Origin: Halopseudomonas pelagia
GTDB lineage: Bacteria > Pseudomonadota > Gammaproteobacteria > Pseudomonadales > Pseudomonadaceae
Length of the DNA: 64,000 nucleotides
Assembly (NCBI RefSeq): GCF_009497895.1
Contig: NZ_CP033116.1
Coordinates: 1,240,001 to 1,304,000, forward strand
Direction of reading: 5' to 3'
The translations under genes were made by a program, and so were the position numbers. Below the pieces are notes generated by a model. That model did not search any database. It had not been told where the DNA came from and saw nothing but the letters and a program-made list of their open reading frames with translations. Shown piece by piece: positions 8,968 through 19,034 of this stretch; position 1 is the stretch's first letter, and each line of letters starts with the position of its first letter.

Positions 8968-9036
8968 ACGTCCCTGCGGGTGAGAATCAGTAAGCCGAAG
9001 TGTGGCACAAGCCGGGCTGCTGTTAAAGCGCTTCCC

Positions 9037-9065
9037 TGTCATCCGTAGGGTGCTCAGGGTATACT
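9037..9065 (+). promoter_or_regulatory. Candidate ffh promoter
   Basis: TATACT at 9060-9065 is a good -10 element about 60 bp before the ffh start. The sequence 17 bp upstream (TGTCAT, 9037-9042) is a poor -35. The -10 match and its place in the divergent ypjD/ffh gap are the only support. Confidence 0.4.
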
Positions 9066-9126
9066 GCGGCGCTTGATCGCTTCACCCCGCCAATCAGGGG
9101 TTACAGGAAGCCTAGGAGACCGACCG

Positions 9127-10530
<1,404 letters not shown>

Positions 10531-10563
10531 GAGCCTGCTGTACAGCAGGTGATCAAAAAACAG

Positions 10564-10592
10564 TTTTCAATGGCCGCGATATTCCGTAGAAT
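10564..10592 (+). promoter_or_regulatory. Candidate promoter of the rpsP-rimM-trmD-rplS operon
   Basis: TTTTCA (10564-10569), a 17-bp spacer and TAGAAT (10587-10592), followed by the GC-rich run GCGACC, which would act as a stringent-type discriminator suited to a ribosomal protein operon. It lies about 105 bp before rpsP. A 16-bp perfect palindrome (10534-10549) sits between the ffh stop and this promoter. Confidence 0.5.
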
Positions 10593-10697
10593 ACGCGACC
10601 TTTCGGGTATAAGGGTCTTTGCTGCGCCTGCGCCGCATGGTCTCACCGCCCGTAATGAATCAATGAGCGTTACTCAAATACAGGAAACAATGTCCAC

Positions 10698-10946
10698 ATG
10701 GTAACCATTCGTCTAGCTCGTGGTGGCTCCAAGAAGCGCCCCTTCTATCATCTGACTGTCGCCAACAGCCGCAACGCCCGTGATGGCCGTTTCGTTGAGC
10801 GCGTAGGCTTTTTCAACCCCGTTGCCAACGGTGCTGAAATCCGCCTGTCAGTAAACCAGGAGCGCGTTAGCTACTGGCTGAGCCAGGGTGCACAGCCCTC
10901 TGAGCGCGTTGCTGCTCTGCTGAAGGAAAATCAGGCCGCTGCCTGA
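10698..10946 (+). CDS. rpsP: 30S ribosomal protein S16
   Basis: An 82-residue basic protein starting [18 protein letters not shown] with the conserved block [12 protein letters not shown]. It is an assembly-critical component of the small ribosomal subunit. It is the first gene of the conserved rpsP-rimM-trmD-rplS operon; rimM starts 2 bp after its stop. Confidence 0.97.
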   Translation: MVTIRLARGGSKKRPFYHLTVANSRNARDGRFVERVGFFNPVANGAEIRLSVNQERVSYWLSQGAQPSERVAALLKENQAAA

Positions 10947-10947
10947 T

Positions 10948-11490
10948 ATGACCAGTCTGTCGGAGTCGAGCGGATCACCCTTGGTGGTCCTCGGTAAGAT
11001 TGTTTCGGTTCACGGCATTCGCGGTTCGGTGAAGGTGTATTCCGAAACGGACCCGCTGGATAACGTTCTGAACTATCCCGAATGGATACTCAGACGCGGT
11101 GCAGAACAGCGCACCATGACCGTGCTGGAAGGCCGGGTGCAGAACCGGGTGCTGGTGGTTAACCTCAAGGGGATTAACGACCGAGATCAGGCTCTGGCGC
11201 TGGTAGATTACGAGATCTGTGTGGCGCGTGAAGCCTTGCCGGATCTTGAACAGGGCGAGTTCTACTGGCATCAGCTGGAAGGTTTGCAGGTCGTAACCGT
11301 CGAAGGGCAGTTACTGGGTCGGATCGATCACCTGCTGGAAACCGGTTCCAATGATGTGATGGTAGTCAAACCCTGCGAAGGCAGCCTGGATCAGCGCGAA
11401 CGTTTGCTGCCCTACCTGCCGGATATGTACGTGAAGTCGATCGATCTGCAGGCAGGTCTGATGCAGGTGGATTGGGACCCGGAGTTCTGA
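10948..11490 (+). CDS. rimM: Ribosome maturation factor RimM
   Basis: A 180-residue protein with the RimM N-terminal beta-barrel (VVLGKIVSVHGIRGSVKVYS) and a C-terminal PRC-barrel (EFYWHQLEGLQVV, LLPYLPDMYVKSID). It binds S19 and helps mature the 30S head domain. It follows rpsP by 1 bp and precedes trmD by 3 bp, so the genes are probably cotranslated. Confidence 0.97.
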   Translation: MTSLSESSGSPLVVLGKIVSVHGIRGSVKVYSETDPLDNVLNYPEWILRRGAEQRTMTVLEGRVQNRVLVVNLKGINDRDQALALVDYEICVAREALPDLEQGEFYWHQLEGLQVVTVEGQLLGRIDHLLETGSNDVMVVKPCEGSLDQRERLLPYLPDMYVKSIDLQAGLMQVDWDPEF

Positions 11491-11493
11491 CCG

Positions 11494-12243
11494 GTGTGGG
11501 CCGGTGTAGTGACACTGTTCCCCGAGATGTTTGCCGCGTTGACCGAGTACGGTGTTACCGGTCGCGCCGTTAAACGGGGGCAGTTGAGCGTCGAGTTCAG
11601 TAACCCGCGAGAGCATGCTCACGACCGTCACAGGACGGTGGATGACCGGCCCTTTGGTGGTGGTCCGGGCATGCTGATGAAGGTTGAACCGCTGCTGGAA
11701 GCCATTGAGGCGATCCGGCAGAAGGCGCCTTCACCGCCCAGGGTGATCTACCTGTCACCCCAGGGCCAGCCGCTGACCCAGCAAAGGGCGCAGGAGCTGG
11801 CCGAGATGGACAGCCTGGTGCTGTTATGCGGGCGTTACGAAGGCATCGACGAACGCATCATCGAGATGTGCGTCGATGAAGAAATCTCCATTGGGGATTA
11901 TGTGCTGTCCGGCGGTGAGCTGGGCGCCATGGTCGTCCTGGATGCAGTAACCCGGCTGATCCCCGGCGTGCTAGGGCATGCGGATTCAGCGGTAGAAGAT
12001 TCGTTTACGGAAGGGTGGCTGGATTGTCCGCATTACACCCGGCCGGAAGAGTTTGAAGAGCGGCGCGTACCGGAGGTGCTGCTCAGTGGTAATCATGAAC
12101 TGATCCGGCGCTGGCGACTCAAGCAGTCCCTGGGCAGAACCTGGCAACGTCGGCCAGCGTTGCTCAAGGATCTAACGCTGAGCAAAGAACAGCAGCAGCT
12201 GTTGGCGGAATTTATCCGCGAACGGGAAACCGATAACCATTGA
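11494..12243 (+). CDS. trmD: tRNA (guanine-37-N1)-methyltransferase TrmD
   Basis: A 249-residue SPOUT methyltransferase that makes m1G37 in tRNAs and prevents +1 frameshifting. Visible are [21 protein letters not shown] at the N-terminus (starting MWAG), the substrate loop [14 protein letters not shown] and the trefoil-knot cofactor motifs [21 protein letters not shown] and [15 protein letters not shown]. The GTG at 11494 follows a GGAG about 9 nt upstream and leaves a 3-bp gap after rimM. Confidence 0.97.
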   Translation: MWAGVVTLFPEMFAALTEYGVTGRAVKRGQLSVEFSNPREHAHDRHRTVDDRPFGGGPGMLMKVEPLLEAIEAIRQKAPSPPRVIYLSPQGQPLTQQRAQELAEMDSLVLLCGRYEGIDERIIEMCVDEEISIGDYVLSGGELGAMVVLDAVTRLIPGVLGHADSAVEDSFTEGWLDCPHYTRPEEFEERRVPEVLLSGNHELIRRWRLKQSLGRTWQRRPALLKDLTLSKEQQQLLAEFIRERETDNH

Positions 12244-12275
12244 GTCAAGTCCGACGGCTTGTGCAGGAGTTTTAA

Positions 12276-12623
12276 ATGTCCAACATTATTGCCCAGATCG
12301 AAGCTGAGCAGATGAGCAAGAAGTTACCCGAGTTCGCTCCGGGTGACACAGTGATCGTTCAGGTTAAAGTGAAGGAAGGCGATCGTTCGCGTCTGCAGGC
12401 CTTTGAAGGCGTGGTTATCGGTAAGCGTAACCGCGGTCTGAACTCCGCTTTCACCGTACGCAAGATCTCCAGCGGTGTAGGCGTTGAGCGTACTTTCCAG
12501 AGCTACTCGCCGCTGATCGACAGCCTGACCGTCAAGCGTCGTGGTGATGTACGTAAAGCCAAGCTGTACTACTTGCGTGCCCTGTCTGGTCGCGCTGCAC
12601 GTATCAAGGAAAAGCTGGGCTGA
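12276..12623 (+). CDS. rplS: 50S ribosomal protein L19
   Basis: A 115-residue basic protein starting [13 protein letters not shown] with the typical blocks [13 protein letters not shown] and [13 protein letters not shown]. It lies at the interface of the large and small subunits. It is the last gene of the rpsP operon and is followed by a strong intrinsic terminator. Its AGGAG site is 7 nt upstream. Confidence 0.97.
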   Translation: MSNIIAQIEAEQMSKKLPEFAPGDTVIVQVKVKEGDRSRLQAFEGVVIGKRNRGLNSAFTVRKISSGVGVERTFQSYSPLIDSLTVKRRGDVRKAKLYYLRALSGRAARIKEKLG

Positions 12624-12645
12624 TCAGCTCGCTTTCTGGTACAAG

Positions 12646-12674
12646 AAAAGGCAGCCTTCGGGCTGCTTTTTTAT
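12646..12674 (+). terminator. Intrinsic terminator of the rpsP-rplS operon
   Basis: GCAGCC-TTCG-GGCTGC (12651-12666) preceded by AAAAG and followed by TTTTTT. A UUCG tetraloop caps the stem. Confidence 0.93.
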
Positions 12675-12720
12675 TGTCCAAAATTCCAACCGGCCGTTTT
12701 GCAGCGCAGGATTATGACCC

Positions 12721-13644
12721 ATGCAGCACCCCATGCCTAAAGCCAGCATCAGTGACCTGGAGCAGCGCGTTGTTGCCGGGTACGTTGACAGCCTGTGGCT
12801 CGAGCGTGGGCTGGCGCGACCGACGCTGGAAGCCTACCGCACTGATCTGGAGCATCTGGCCAGTTGGCTTGCGTCGCGCGGTAGTGGGCTGATTACAGCC
12901 AGCCGGGCCGAGCTGATGGAGCATCTGGGTTGGCGCATTGGCCAGGGTTACCAGGCCCGGTCTACCGCAAGGTTGCTGTCCTGCGTGCGCGGATTTTATC
13001 GCCATGCATTGCGTCAGAACCTGATCAGCGAAGATCCGACGCTGGACATCGCGCTGCCCAAGCTCGGTCGTCCGCTGCCCAAGTCGCTCAGTGAGGCGGA
13101 CGTGGAAGCGCTTCTCGCTGCGCCAGATCCTGAAGACAGCCTTGGTTTGCGTGACCGCTGCATGCTGGAAGTGCTCTATGCGTGCGGGTTGCGCGTCAGT
13201 GAACTGACCGGGTTGCGTCTGGATCAGCTGAATCTGCGTCAGGGTGTGGTGCGTGTCACCGGCAAAGGTAGCAAGGAACGGCTGGTGCCTCTGGGTGAAG
13301 AGGCAATCGTCTGGTTGCAACGCTATTTGCAGGCCGGTCGCGCGCCACTGCTGGGTGGTCAGCCAAGCGATGTGCTGTTTCCCAGCCGCCAGGGCCGGGA
13401 GATGACCCGGCAGACCTTCTGGCATCGCATCAAGCTGCATGCTAGTCAGGCGGGTATCCGCACGCCGTTGTCACCGCACACGCTACGCCACGCTTTTGCC
13501 ACGCATTTGCTCAATCACGGCGCGGATTTGCGCGTGGTGCAGATGCTGCTCGGGCACAGTGATCTATCGACTACCCAGATCTATACCCATGTTGCCCGCC
13601 AGCGCCTGCGTGATCTGCATGCAAGCCATCATCCCCGTGGGTGA
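12721..13644 (+). CDS. xerD: Site-specific tyrosine recombinase XerD
   Basis: A 307-residue recombinase that works with XerC and FtsK at dif to resolve chromosome dimers. It has an N-terminal SAM-like core-binding domain (YVDSLWLERGLARPTLEAYR) and a catalytic domain with YACGLRVSEL (first Arg), TGKGSKERLVPLG (Lys), LSPHTLRHAFATHL (His-x-x-Arg), LLGHSDLSTTQIYTHV (His and nucleophile Tyr). Its place just before dsbC and hom is the conserved pseudomonad xerD context rather than xerC. I chose the ATG at 12721, which has AGGA upstream; the in-frame ATG at 12733 has no ribosome site. Confidence 0.94.
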   Translation: MQHPMPKASISDLEQRVVAGYVDSLWLERGLARPTLEAYRTDLEHLASWLASRGSGLITASRAELMEHLGWRIGQGYQARSTARLLSCVRGFYRHALRQNLISEDPTLDIALPKLGRPLPKSLSEADVEALLAAPDPEDSLGLRDRCMLEVLYACGLRVSELTGLRLDQLNLRQGVVRVTGKGSKERLVPLGEEAIVWLQRYLQAGRAPLLGGQPSDVLFPSRQGREMTRQTFWHRIKLHASQAGIRTPLSPHTLRHAFATHLLNHGADLRVVQMLLGHSDLSTTQIYTHVARQRLRDLHASHHPRG

Positions 13645-13690
13645 GCGAGATCTTTCATGCTAAGCTTGTCGGCCGTAAAGAGGACCTGAT

Positions 13691-14410
13691 ATGCGACTGA
13701 AATTGCTAATGGCATCGTTGTCAGCGCTATGCGCCACAGCTGTGCTTGCTGAACCAGCTGACGACATCCGTGCCAGCCTGAGCAAACTGAACCTGCCTGT
13801 AGCCATCAAGACGATTTCCGAGTCGCCGATCAGTGGTGTGTATCAGGTGCAGCTGGATAGCGGTCGCATTCTGTATGCAAGCGGTGATGGGCAGTTTCTG
13901 ATCCAGGGCGCACTTTATGATCTGAGTGCCGCGCAGCCGCGAAACCTGACCAGCGCAGCTGAAGCGGCCGGTATCGGTGAGGTGGTCAATGGATTGCCAC
14001 AAGACCAGCTGGTTATATTCGCGCCGGACAAGCCCAAGACTCATGTGACGGTGTTCACGGATGTCGATTGTGGCTATTGCCGACTATTACACAGCGAAGT
14101 GGGCAAACTGAACGATCTGGGCATTGAAGTTCGCTATGCGGCGTTTCCGCGTAGCGGGCCAGGCCAGCCGTCGGCGAAAATCATGGAATCCATCTGGTGC
14201 GCCGAAGATCGGCAGGAAGCCATGACCGAAGCCAAGCTGGGCAACAAAATCGAGACTCTGACCTGTGACAACCCGGTGAATAAGCAATTTGCCCTGGGTC
14301 AACAGGTCGGTGTGCAAGGTACACCAGCGATCTTCATGGCCAATGGTGTGTTGCTGCCGGGCTACAAGCCGGCCGCAGAACTTGCCGAACAAGCCCTGGC
14401 CAATCAGTAA
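13691..14410 (+). CDS. dsbC: Thiol:disulfide interchange protein DsbC
   Basis: A 239-residue periplasmic disulfide isomerase with a signal peptide (MRLKLLMASLSALCATAVLA), an N-terminal dimerisation domain and a thioredoxin-like domain with the active-site motif DVDCGYCRLLH (CGYC). A second Cys pair occurs in IWCAEDR and LTCDNP, as in E. coli DsbC, and the cis-Pro loop is QGTPAIF. The position between xerD and hom is conserved in Pseudomonas. It has an AGGA site upstream. Confidence 0.96.
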   Translation: MRLKLLMASLSALCATAVLAEPADDIRASLSKLNLPVAIKTISESPISGVYQVQLDSGRILYASGDGQFLIQGALYDLSAAQPRNLTSAAEAAGIGEVVNGLPQDQLVIFAPDKPKTHVTVFTDVDCGYCRLLHSEVGKLNDLGIEVRYAAFPRSGPGQPSAKIMESIWCAEDRQEAMTEAKLGNKIETLTCDNPVNKQFALGQQVGVQGTPAIFMANGVLLPGYKPAAELAEQALANQ

Positions 14411-14465
14411 AAACCGCCAGGGCAAATCTACTTTTTATTACATCTGATCCAATGGGGGCCTTAGT

Positions 14466-15770
14466 TTGAAACCGGTTAAAGTGGGAATCTGTGGTCTGGG
14501 CACCGTCGGTGGCGGCACATTCAACGTCCTGCAGCGTAATGCGGTGGAAATTGCCCGGCGCGCCGGTCGGGATATCGAGGTCGCGCAAATTGCTGCCCGG
14601 CATCTGAACCCGGCTTGCAGCCTGGGCGCCACCCCGGTGACAGATGATGTCTTCGAGGTCGTGAATAATCCCGAAATCGATATTGTTATCGAGCTGATCG
14701 GTGGTTATGGCGTAGCGCGGGAAGTAGTCCTGCAGGCCATCGCCAACGGCAAGCACGTAGTGACCGCAAACAAAGCGCTGATCGCCGTGCACGGCAACGA
14801 GATTTTTGCCGCAGCCAGCGAGAAGGGCGTGATGGTCGCGTTCGAGGCTTCCGTAGCCGGCGGCATCCCGATCATCAAGGCGGTACGTGAAGGCCTGGCC
14901 GCCAACCAGATCGATTGGGTGGCAGGCATCATCAACGGTACCGGCAACTTCATTCTGACCGAGATGCGCGACAAGGGTCGTACCTTTGACGACGTGCTGG
15001 CCGAAGCCCAGGCGCTTGGTTATGCCGAAGCCGATCCGACCTTCGACGTGGAAGGGATCGATGCTGCGCACAAGCTGACGATTCTGGCTTCCATTGCCTT
15101 TGGTATTCCGTTGCAGTTCGACAAGGCGTACACCGAGGGCATCAGCAAGCTGACCACGGCCGACGTTCGCTACGCCGAAGCATTTGGCTACCGGATCAAG
15201 CATCTGGGCATTGCCCGGCGGACTGCTGATGGCGTCGAGCTGCGCGTACACCCGACACTGATTCCTGCCGATCGTTTGATTGCCAACGTCAATGGCGTAA
15301 TGAACGCGGTCATGGTCAACGGCGACGCAGTAGGCTCGACGCTGTATTACGGTGCCGGCGCTGGCGCGGAAGCCACGGCTTCGTCAATCGTTGCCGACAT
15401 CATCGATGTGGTACGTACCCTGACCACTGACCCGAACAATCGCGTGCCGCACCTGGCATTTCAGGCGCATTCGCTGTCTGACTTGCCGGTTTTGCCGATG
15501 GGTGAGGTGGAAACCGCCTATTACCTGCGGATCCAGGCCAAGGACCGCCCAGGCGTGCTGGCCAAGGTGGCGAGCATCCTCTCCGAGCGCGGGATCAATA
15601 TCGAATCGATTCTGCAGAAAGAAGCCGAAGAGCAGGACGGTCTGGTGCCGATCATCATCATGACCCACCGCGTTCACGAGCAGAAAATGAATGACGCCAT
15701 CGATGCGCTTGAAGCGCTGGACGATATCGCCGGCCCGCTGATGCGGATCCGGGTTGAACAACTGAACTGA
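14466..15770 (+). CDS. hom: Homoserine dehydrogenase
   Basis: A 434-residue enzyme that reduces aspartate semialdehyde to homoserine for threonine and methionine synthesis. It has an NAD(P)-binding GLGTVGGGTF motif, VTANKALIA, the substrate block GIINGTGNFIL and EADPTFDVEGIDAAHK, and a C-terminal ACT domain (YYLRIQAKDRPGVLAKVA) that probably gives threonine feedback control. The TTG start at 14466 begins LKPVKVGICGLG and has a GGGGG stretch 8 nt upstream; no ATG fits. thrC follows about 100 bp later, so they probably form one unit. Confidence 0.96.
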   Translation: MKPVKVGICGLGTVGGGTFNVLQRNAVEIARRAGRDIEVAQIAARHLNPACSLGATPVTDDVFEVVNNPEIDIVIELIGGYGVAREVVLQAIANGKHVVTANKALIAVHGNEIFAAASEKGVMVAFEASVAGGIPIIKAVREGLAANQIDWVAGIINGTGNFILTEMRDKGRTFDDVLAEAQALGYAEADPTFDVEGIDAAHKLTILASIAFGIPLQFDKAYTEGISKLTTADVRYAEAFGYRIKHLGIARRTADGVELRVHPTLIPADRLIANVNGVMNAVMVNGDAVGSTLYYGAGAGAEATASSIVADIIDVVRTLTTDPNNRVPHLAFQAHSLSDLPVLPMGEVETAYYLRIQAKDRPGVLAKVASILSERGINIESILQKEAEEQDGLVPIIIMTHRVHEQKMNDAIDALEALDDIAGPLMRIRVEQLN

Positions 15771-15821
15771 TAGCGGCAAGCCGCAAGCTGCAAGTGGCAA
15801 GCAAGCCGGAAGATGACCGGT

Positions 15822-15849
15822 GGCTTGAGGCTTGAGGCTTGAGGCTTGA
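15822..15849. repeat. Four tandem copies of a 7-bp repeat in the hom-thrC gap
   Basis: GGCTTGA repeated four times without interruption, followed by AGCTC. The preceding 15775-15815 holds similar AAGCCGCAAGCTGCAAG elements, so the whole gap between hom and thrC is built from GCTTG/CAAGC words that can pair into hairpins. Copy number may vary between strains. Confidence 0.85.
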
Positions 15850-15873
15850 AGCTCAAACCGAAGGTTTGCAACG

Positions 15874-17283
15874 ATGCGCTATATAAGCACCCGCGGCCAG
15901 GCACCGGCCCTGAATTTTGAAGACGTATTGCTGGCCGGTCTGGCTACCGATGGCGGTCTGTATGTGCCGGAAAATTTGCCGCGCTTTACCCAGGAAGAAA
16001 TTGCCTCCTGGGTCGGGCTGCCGTACCACGAGCTGGCGTTCAATGTGATGCGCCCGTTTGTGGCGGGCAGCATCAGCGATGCGGATTTCCGCCGCATTCT
16101 GGAAGAAACCTATGCGGTATTCGAGCACCAGGCGGTAGCGCCGCTGCGTCAGCTGGGTGCCAACGAATGGGTGCTGGAACTGTTTCACGGCCCGACGCTG
16201 GCGTTCAAGGACTTTGCCCTGCAACTGCTCGGGCGCTTGCTTGATCACTTCCTGATCAAGCGAGGCGAGCGCGTGGTGATCATGGGCGCGACCTCGGGTG
16301 ATACCGGGTCTGCCGCGATCGAAGGCTGCAAGCACTGCGAGAATGTGGATATCTTCATTCTGCACCCGCACAACCGGGTCTCGGAAGTGCAGCGCCGGCA
16401 GATGACCACCATCATGGGCGACAATATTCACAACATCGCCATCGACGGCAACTTCGACGATTGCCAGGAAATGGTCAAGGACAGCTTCGCCGATCAGGGC
16501 TTTCTCAAGGGTACTCGTCTGGTCGCGGTCAACTCGATCAACTGGGCGCGGATCATGGCGCAGATCGTCTATTACTTCCACGCTGCGCTGCAGTTGGGTG
16601 GCCCGGCTCGGTCCATGGCTTTCTCGGTACCGACCGGCAATTTTGGCGATATTTTTGCCGGCTATCTGGCACGTAACATGGGTCTGCCGATCAGCCAGTT
16701 GATTGTCGCGACCAATCGCAATGACATCCTCCATCGCTTCATGGGCGGCAATCAGTATGACAAGGATACGCTGCACGCCTCCCTGTCGCCGTCGATGGAC
16801 ATCATGGTCTCCTCGAACTTCGAGCGCTTGCTGTTCGATATGCATGGCCGTAATGGCTTGCGCATTGCCGAGCTGATGGCGACCTTCAAGTCGACCGGCA
16901 AGCTCAAGGTCGAGCAGGAGCGTTGGACCGACACGCGCAAGCTGTTCGATTCGCTGGCAGTGGATGACGAGGCGACCTGTGCGACCATCGCCGAAGTCTT
17001 TAATGAGTGCGGCGAACTACTGGATCCGCACACGGCCATAGGCGTGCGCGCAGCGCGTGAGTGCCGCCGTTCGATGTCATTGCCGATGATCACGCTGGGC
17101 ACGGCGCATCCGGTCAAGTTCCCTGATGCAGTCCTCAAGGCTGATGTCGGCGAAGCGCCGCATCTGCCTGCGCATCTGAGTGATCTGTTCGAACGCCAGG
17201 AGCGCTTTACCGTGCTGGCCAATGAGCTCAAGGCGGTTCAGTCTTTTGTTGCTGAACACGGGAACCGCGGCAAGCCTCTCTGA
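15874..17283 (+). CDS. thrC: Threonine synthase
   Basis: A 469-residue PLP enzyme that converts O-phosphohomoserine to threonine. Visible are the N-terminal MRYISTRGQAPALNFEDVLL, the PLP-lysine motif HGPTLAFKDFALQ, the phosphate loop GATSGDTGSAAIEG and VPTGNFGDIFAGYLA. The length is normal for the long gammaproteobacterial type. It lies downstream of hom across the 7-bp tandem repeat. A perfect 8-bp stem (17299-17316) follows its stop. Confidence 0.96.
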   Translation: MRYISTRGQAPALNFEDVLLAGLATDGGLYVPENLPRFTQEEIASWVGLPYHELAFNVMRPFVAGSISDADFRRILEETYAVFEHQAVAPLRQLGANEWVLELFHGPTLAFKDFALQLLGRLLDHFLIKRGERVVIMGATSGDTGSAAIEGCKHCENVDIFILHPHNRVSEVQRRQMTTIMGDNIHNIAIDGNFDDCQEMVKDSFADQGFLKGTRLVAVNSINWARIMAQIVYYFHAALQLGGPARSMAFSVPTGNFGDIFAGYLARNMGLPISQLIVATNRNDILHRFMGGNQYDKDTLHASLSPSMDIMVSSNFERLLFDMHGRNGLRIAELMATFKSTGKLKVEQERWTDTRKLFDSLAVDDEATCATIAEVFNECGELLDPHTAIGVRAARECRRSMSLPMITLGTAHPVKFPDAVLKADVGEAPHLPAHLSDLFERQERFTVLANELKAVQSFVAEHGNRGKPL

Positions 17284-17298
17284 TCTAACGGGGCTCCC

Positions 17299-17316
17299 TA
17301 GCCGGGTGCCCGGCTA
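17299..17316. terminator. Hairpin after thrC, possible transcription end
   Basis: TAGCCGGG-TG-CCCGGCTA, a perfect 8-bp stem 16 bp after the thrC stop. There is no T tract, so it is only a weak terminator candidate; it could be a processing or stability hairpin. Confidence 0.35.
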
Positions 17317-17373
17317 AGGGCGCCAATCAGGACCCCGGATCGGCCCGGCCGGATTTGCGCAGGAGGAGCGCCG

Positions 17374-17958
17374 TTGTCGACGTCTTTACATAATCTGGAG
17401 CAACTGCTCGAACATATTGCCGTGCTGGCCAAGGACGAACAGCAGGTCTCCATGGCCCAGGTGGTCGAGTCGGTCGGTGACCGCTCGTTCGGTCCGCTAC
17501 TCCTGATTATGGGCTTGACGCTGTTTTCCCCGCTTAGCGGCGTGCCGGGGATGGCGATCTTTGCCGGCCTGTTCGTTTTGCTTATTGCCCTGCAGATGTT
17601 GGTCGGGCGTAAGCATTTCTGGTTGCCGGGGTTCATCCTCAATCGTTCTGTTGCGCAGAGCAAGCTGACCAAGGCCCTGGACTGGCTGAAGCCGACCGCT
17701 CGCCGCGTCGATCGGATGATCAAACCGCGCCTGAACTTTATGCTGCATCCCTCATCTACTTACCTGATAGCCGGGCTTTGCGTCATGGTGGGTGCTGCGT
17801 TGCCGTTTCTCGAACTGGTGCCCTTTTCTTCGTCAATCGTAGGTCTGGCGTTGGCCATTCTTGGTCTGGCGTTGGTAGCGCGCGACGGCCTGCTGGTCCT
17901 TATTGCAGTATCTTTTATCGGGGCGGCGGGTAGTTTGGCGATCATTAAATTGCTGTAG
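17374..17958 (+). CDS. ExoD family membrane protein (paralogue 1)
   Basis: A 194-residue protein with the ExoD layout: a short N-terminal helix, VGDRSFGPLLLIMGL, then hydrophobic hairpins and the conserved RKHFWLPGFILNRSV. ExoD proteins were first linked to exopolysaccharide in rhizobia; the biochemical role is unknown. The TTG at 17374 is supported by an excellent AGGAGG 7 nt upstream. A second ExoD gene lies at 35370. It sits between thrC and the oxidase cluster. Confidence 0.85.
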   Translation: MSTSLHNLEQLLEHIAVLAKDEQQVSMAQVVESVGDRSFGPLLLIMGLTLFSPLSGVPGMAIFAGLFVLLIALQMLVGRKHFWLPGFILNRSVAQSKLTKALDWLKPTARRVDRMIKPRLNFMLHPSSTYLIAGLCVMVGAALPFLELVPFSSSIVGLALAILGLALVARDGLLVLIAVSFIGAAGSLAIIKLL

Positions 17959-18006
17959 CCCTGGCTCGCCTGGCTTCGATCATGCATACAAGGAGTTGCC
18001 GACGCG

Positions 18007-18471
18007 ATGCTCTGGTTTCTGGTTTTACACATAGCTGCCCTGTTGTTCTGGGGAGCGTGTCTGCTCTATCTGCCGGCGCTGATTGCCGGCGCCTCCTGGG
18101 ATAATGCCGAGATCAATAATCCGGCCATCAATGGTTCCGCGATCAAGGAGCCACCGAACCCGTTCGACTCCATTGCACGCTTTGTATTCACCCGCATAGC
18201 TACGCCTGCCGCTTTGTTGGCGATTCTGGCAGGCAGTCTGGTTTTTCTGGTTAACCATACGGTAACGGTTTGGCTGATTGCCAAGCTGACGATGGTGGTG
18301 GGGCTGGTGTTCGTCCATACCTTGCTAGGTATGCTGGTGCTGCGCCTGGAAGCCAATAACGGCAAGCCGTTGCGGGTGTGGTGCCTGGTGTTGGGGTTGA
18401 CTGCCTGCGCGCTGATGGCGGGAATTATCTGGCTGGTGCTGGCCAAACCTGTGTTGGAGGTTTGGCCATGA
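18007..18471 (+). CDS. CopD/HemJ-like integral membrane protein
   Basis: A 154-residue protein with four hydrophobic segments, the first holding His and Trp (FLVLHIAALLFWGACLLYLP). That pattern recalls CopD and HemJ-like proteins, which handle copper or haem intermediates at the inner membrane. The assignment is by resemblance only. It starts 48 bp after the exoD gene and ends 5 bp from the convergent DUF2231 gene, at the edge of the oxidase cluster; a role in oxidase cofactor delivery is an inference from context. Confidence 0.6.
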   Translation: MLWFLVLHIAALLFWGACLLYLPALIAGASWDNAEINNPAINGSAIKEPPNPFDSIARFVFTRIATPAALLAILAGSLVFLVNHTVTVWLIAKLTMVVGLVFVHTLLGMLVLRLEANNGKPLRVWCLVLGLTACALMAGIIWLVLAKPVLEVWP

Positions 18472-18476
18472 ACGTC

Positions 18477-18983
18477 TCAGGGCTCATCGTACTGTTGGAT
18501 TTTCATATTGCGCGCTACCCGCTTCGCGGTTTTCTCCGGCGCGACGCCCACCGCATGGTCATAAACCAGTTGTCCGCCGAGAAAACTGGCCAGGGCGATC
18601 AACAAGCCGCCCAGCAGCGACATATACAGGCCCCAAGGCATGATCAGGGCATCCGGGCTGCCAAGCCGGCTGAGCCAATTGAGCGTGGCGACAGACAGCA
18701 GCATGACCGCCAGAATGGCATGGCACCAGGCCGTTATAAGGCGGCGTATCTGCTCAACAATAATCAGGTCGAGCAAGCCGATGGTGCCGGATATCCATCC
18801 GCCCACGACGCCCACGCCCGCCAGCCACAATCCGGCTCGGGCCCAGAAAAAATCGCCACTCAGCAGATAGGCGATGTCAGTCCCGATCAAACCCAGCAGG
18901 GCAGCCACCGGAAAGTGAATGACCATCGGATGTATCGGATGCCCGTGAATCGACATTTTGCTGATAATGGAAGCGGAAGCCAT
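18477..18983 (-). CDS. DUF2231 domain membrane protein
   Basis: A 168-residue protein with four hydrophobic segments and the DUF2231 N-terminal signature HGHPIHPMVIHFPVA, whose His residues could bind haem or metal. The function is unknown. It is divergent from coxB, with only about 50 bp between them, so the two may share regulation. The C-terminus is basic and cytoplasmic by the positive-inside rule. Confidence 0.82.
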   Translation of the reverse strand: MASASIISKMSIHGHPIHPMVIHFPVAALLGLIGTDIAYLLSGDFFWARAGLWLAGVGVVGGWISGTIGLLDLIIVEQIRRLITAWCHAILAVMLLSVATLNWLSRLGSPDALIMPWGLYMSLLGGLLIALASFLGGQLVYDHAVGVAPEKTAKRVARNMKIQQYDEP

Positions 18984-19034
18984 CTTGATCCTCGACGTTA
19001 TGCCCGTGTGCCTGCCCGTCGGGCAAGTTGTGGT

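Noticed and set aside
10534..10549. Perfect palindrome CCTGCTGTACAGCAGG after ffh
   Set aside because: No T tract follows, so I do not call it a terminator; it may be only a hairpin.
14334..16845. Two long minus-strand open frames (305 and 330 codons)
   Set aside because: Antisense to dsbC/hom and thrC; no recognisable domain and no ribosome site.
18378..19034. Upstream extension of the coxB frame
   Set aside because: It overlaps the DUF2231 gene on the other strand and would hide the lipoprotein signal; GTG 19035 is the sensible start.
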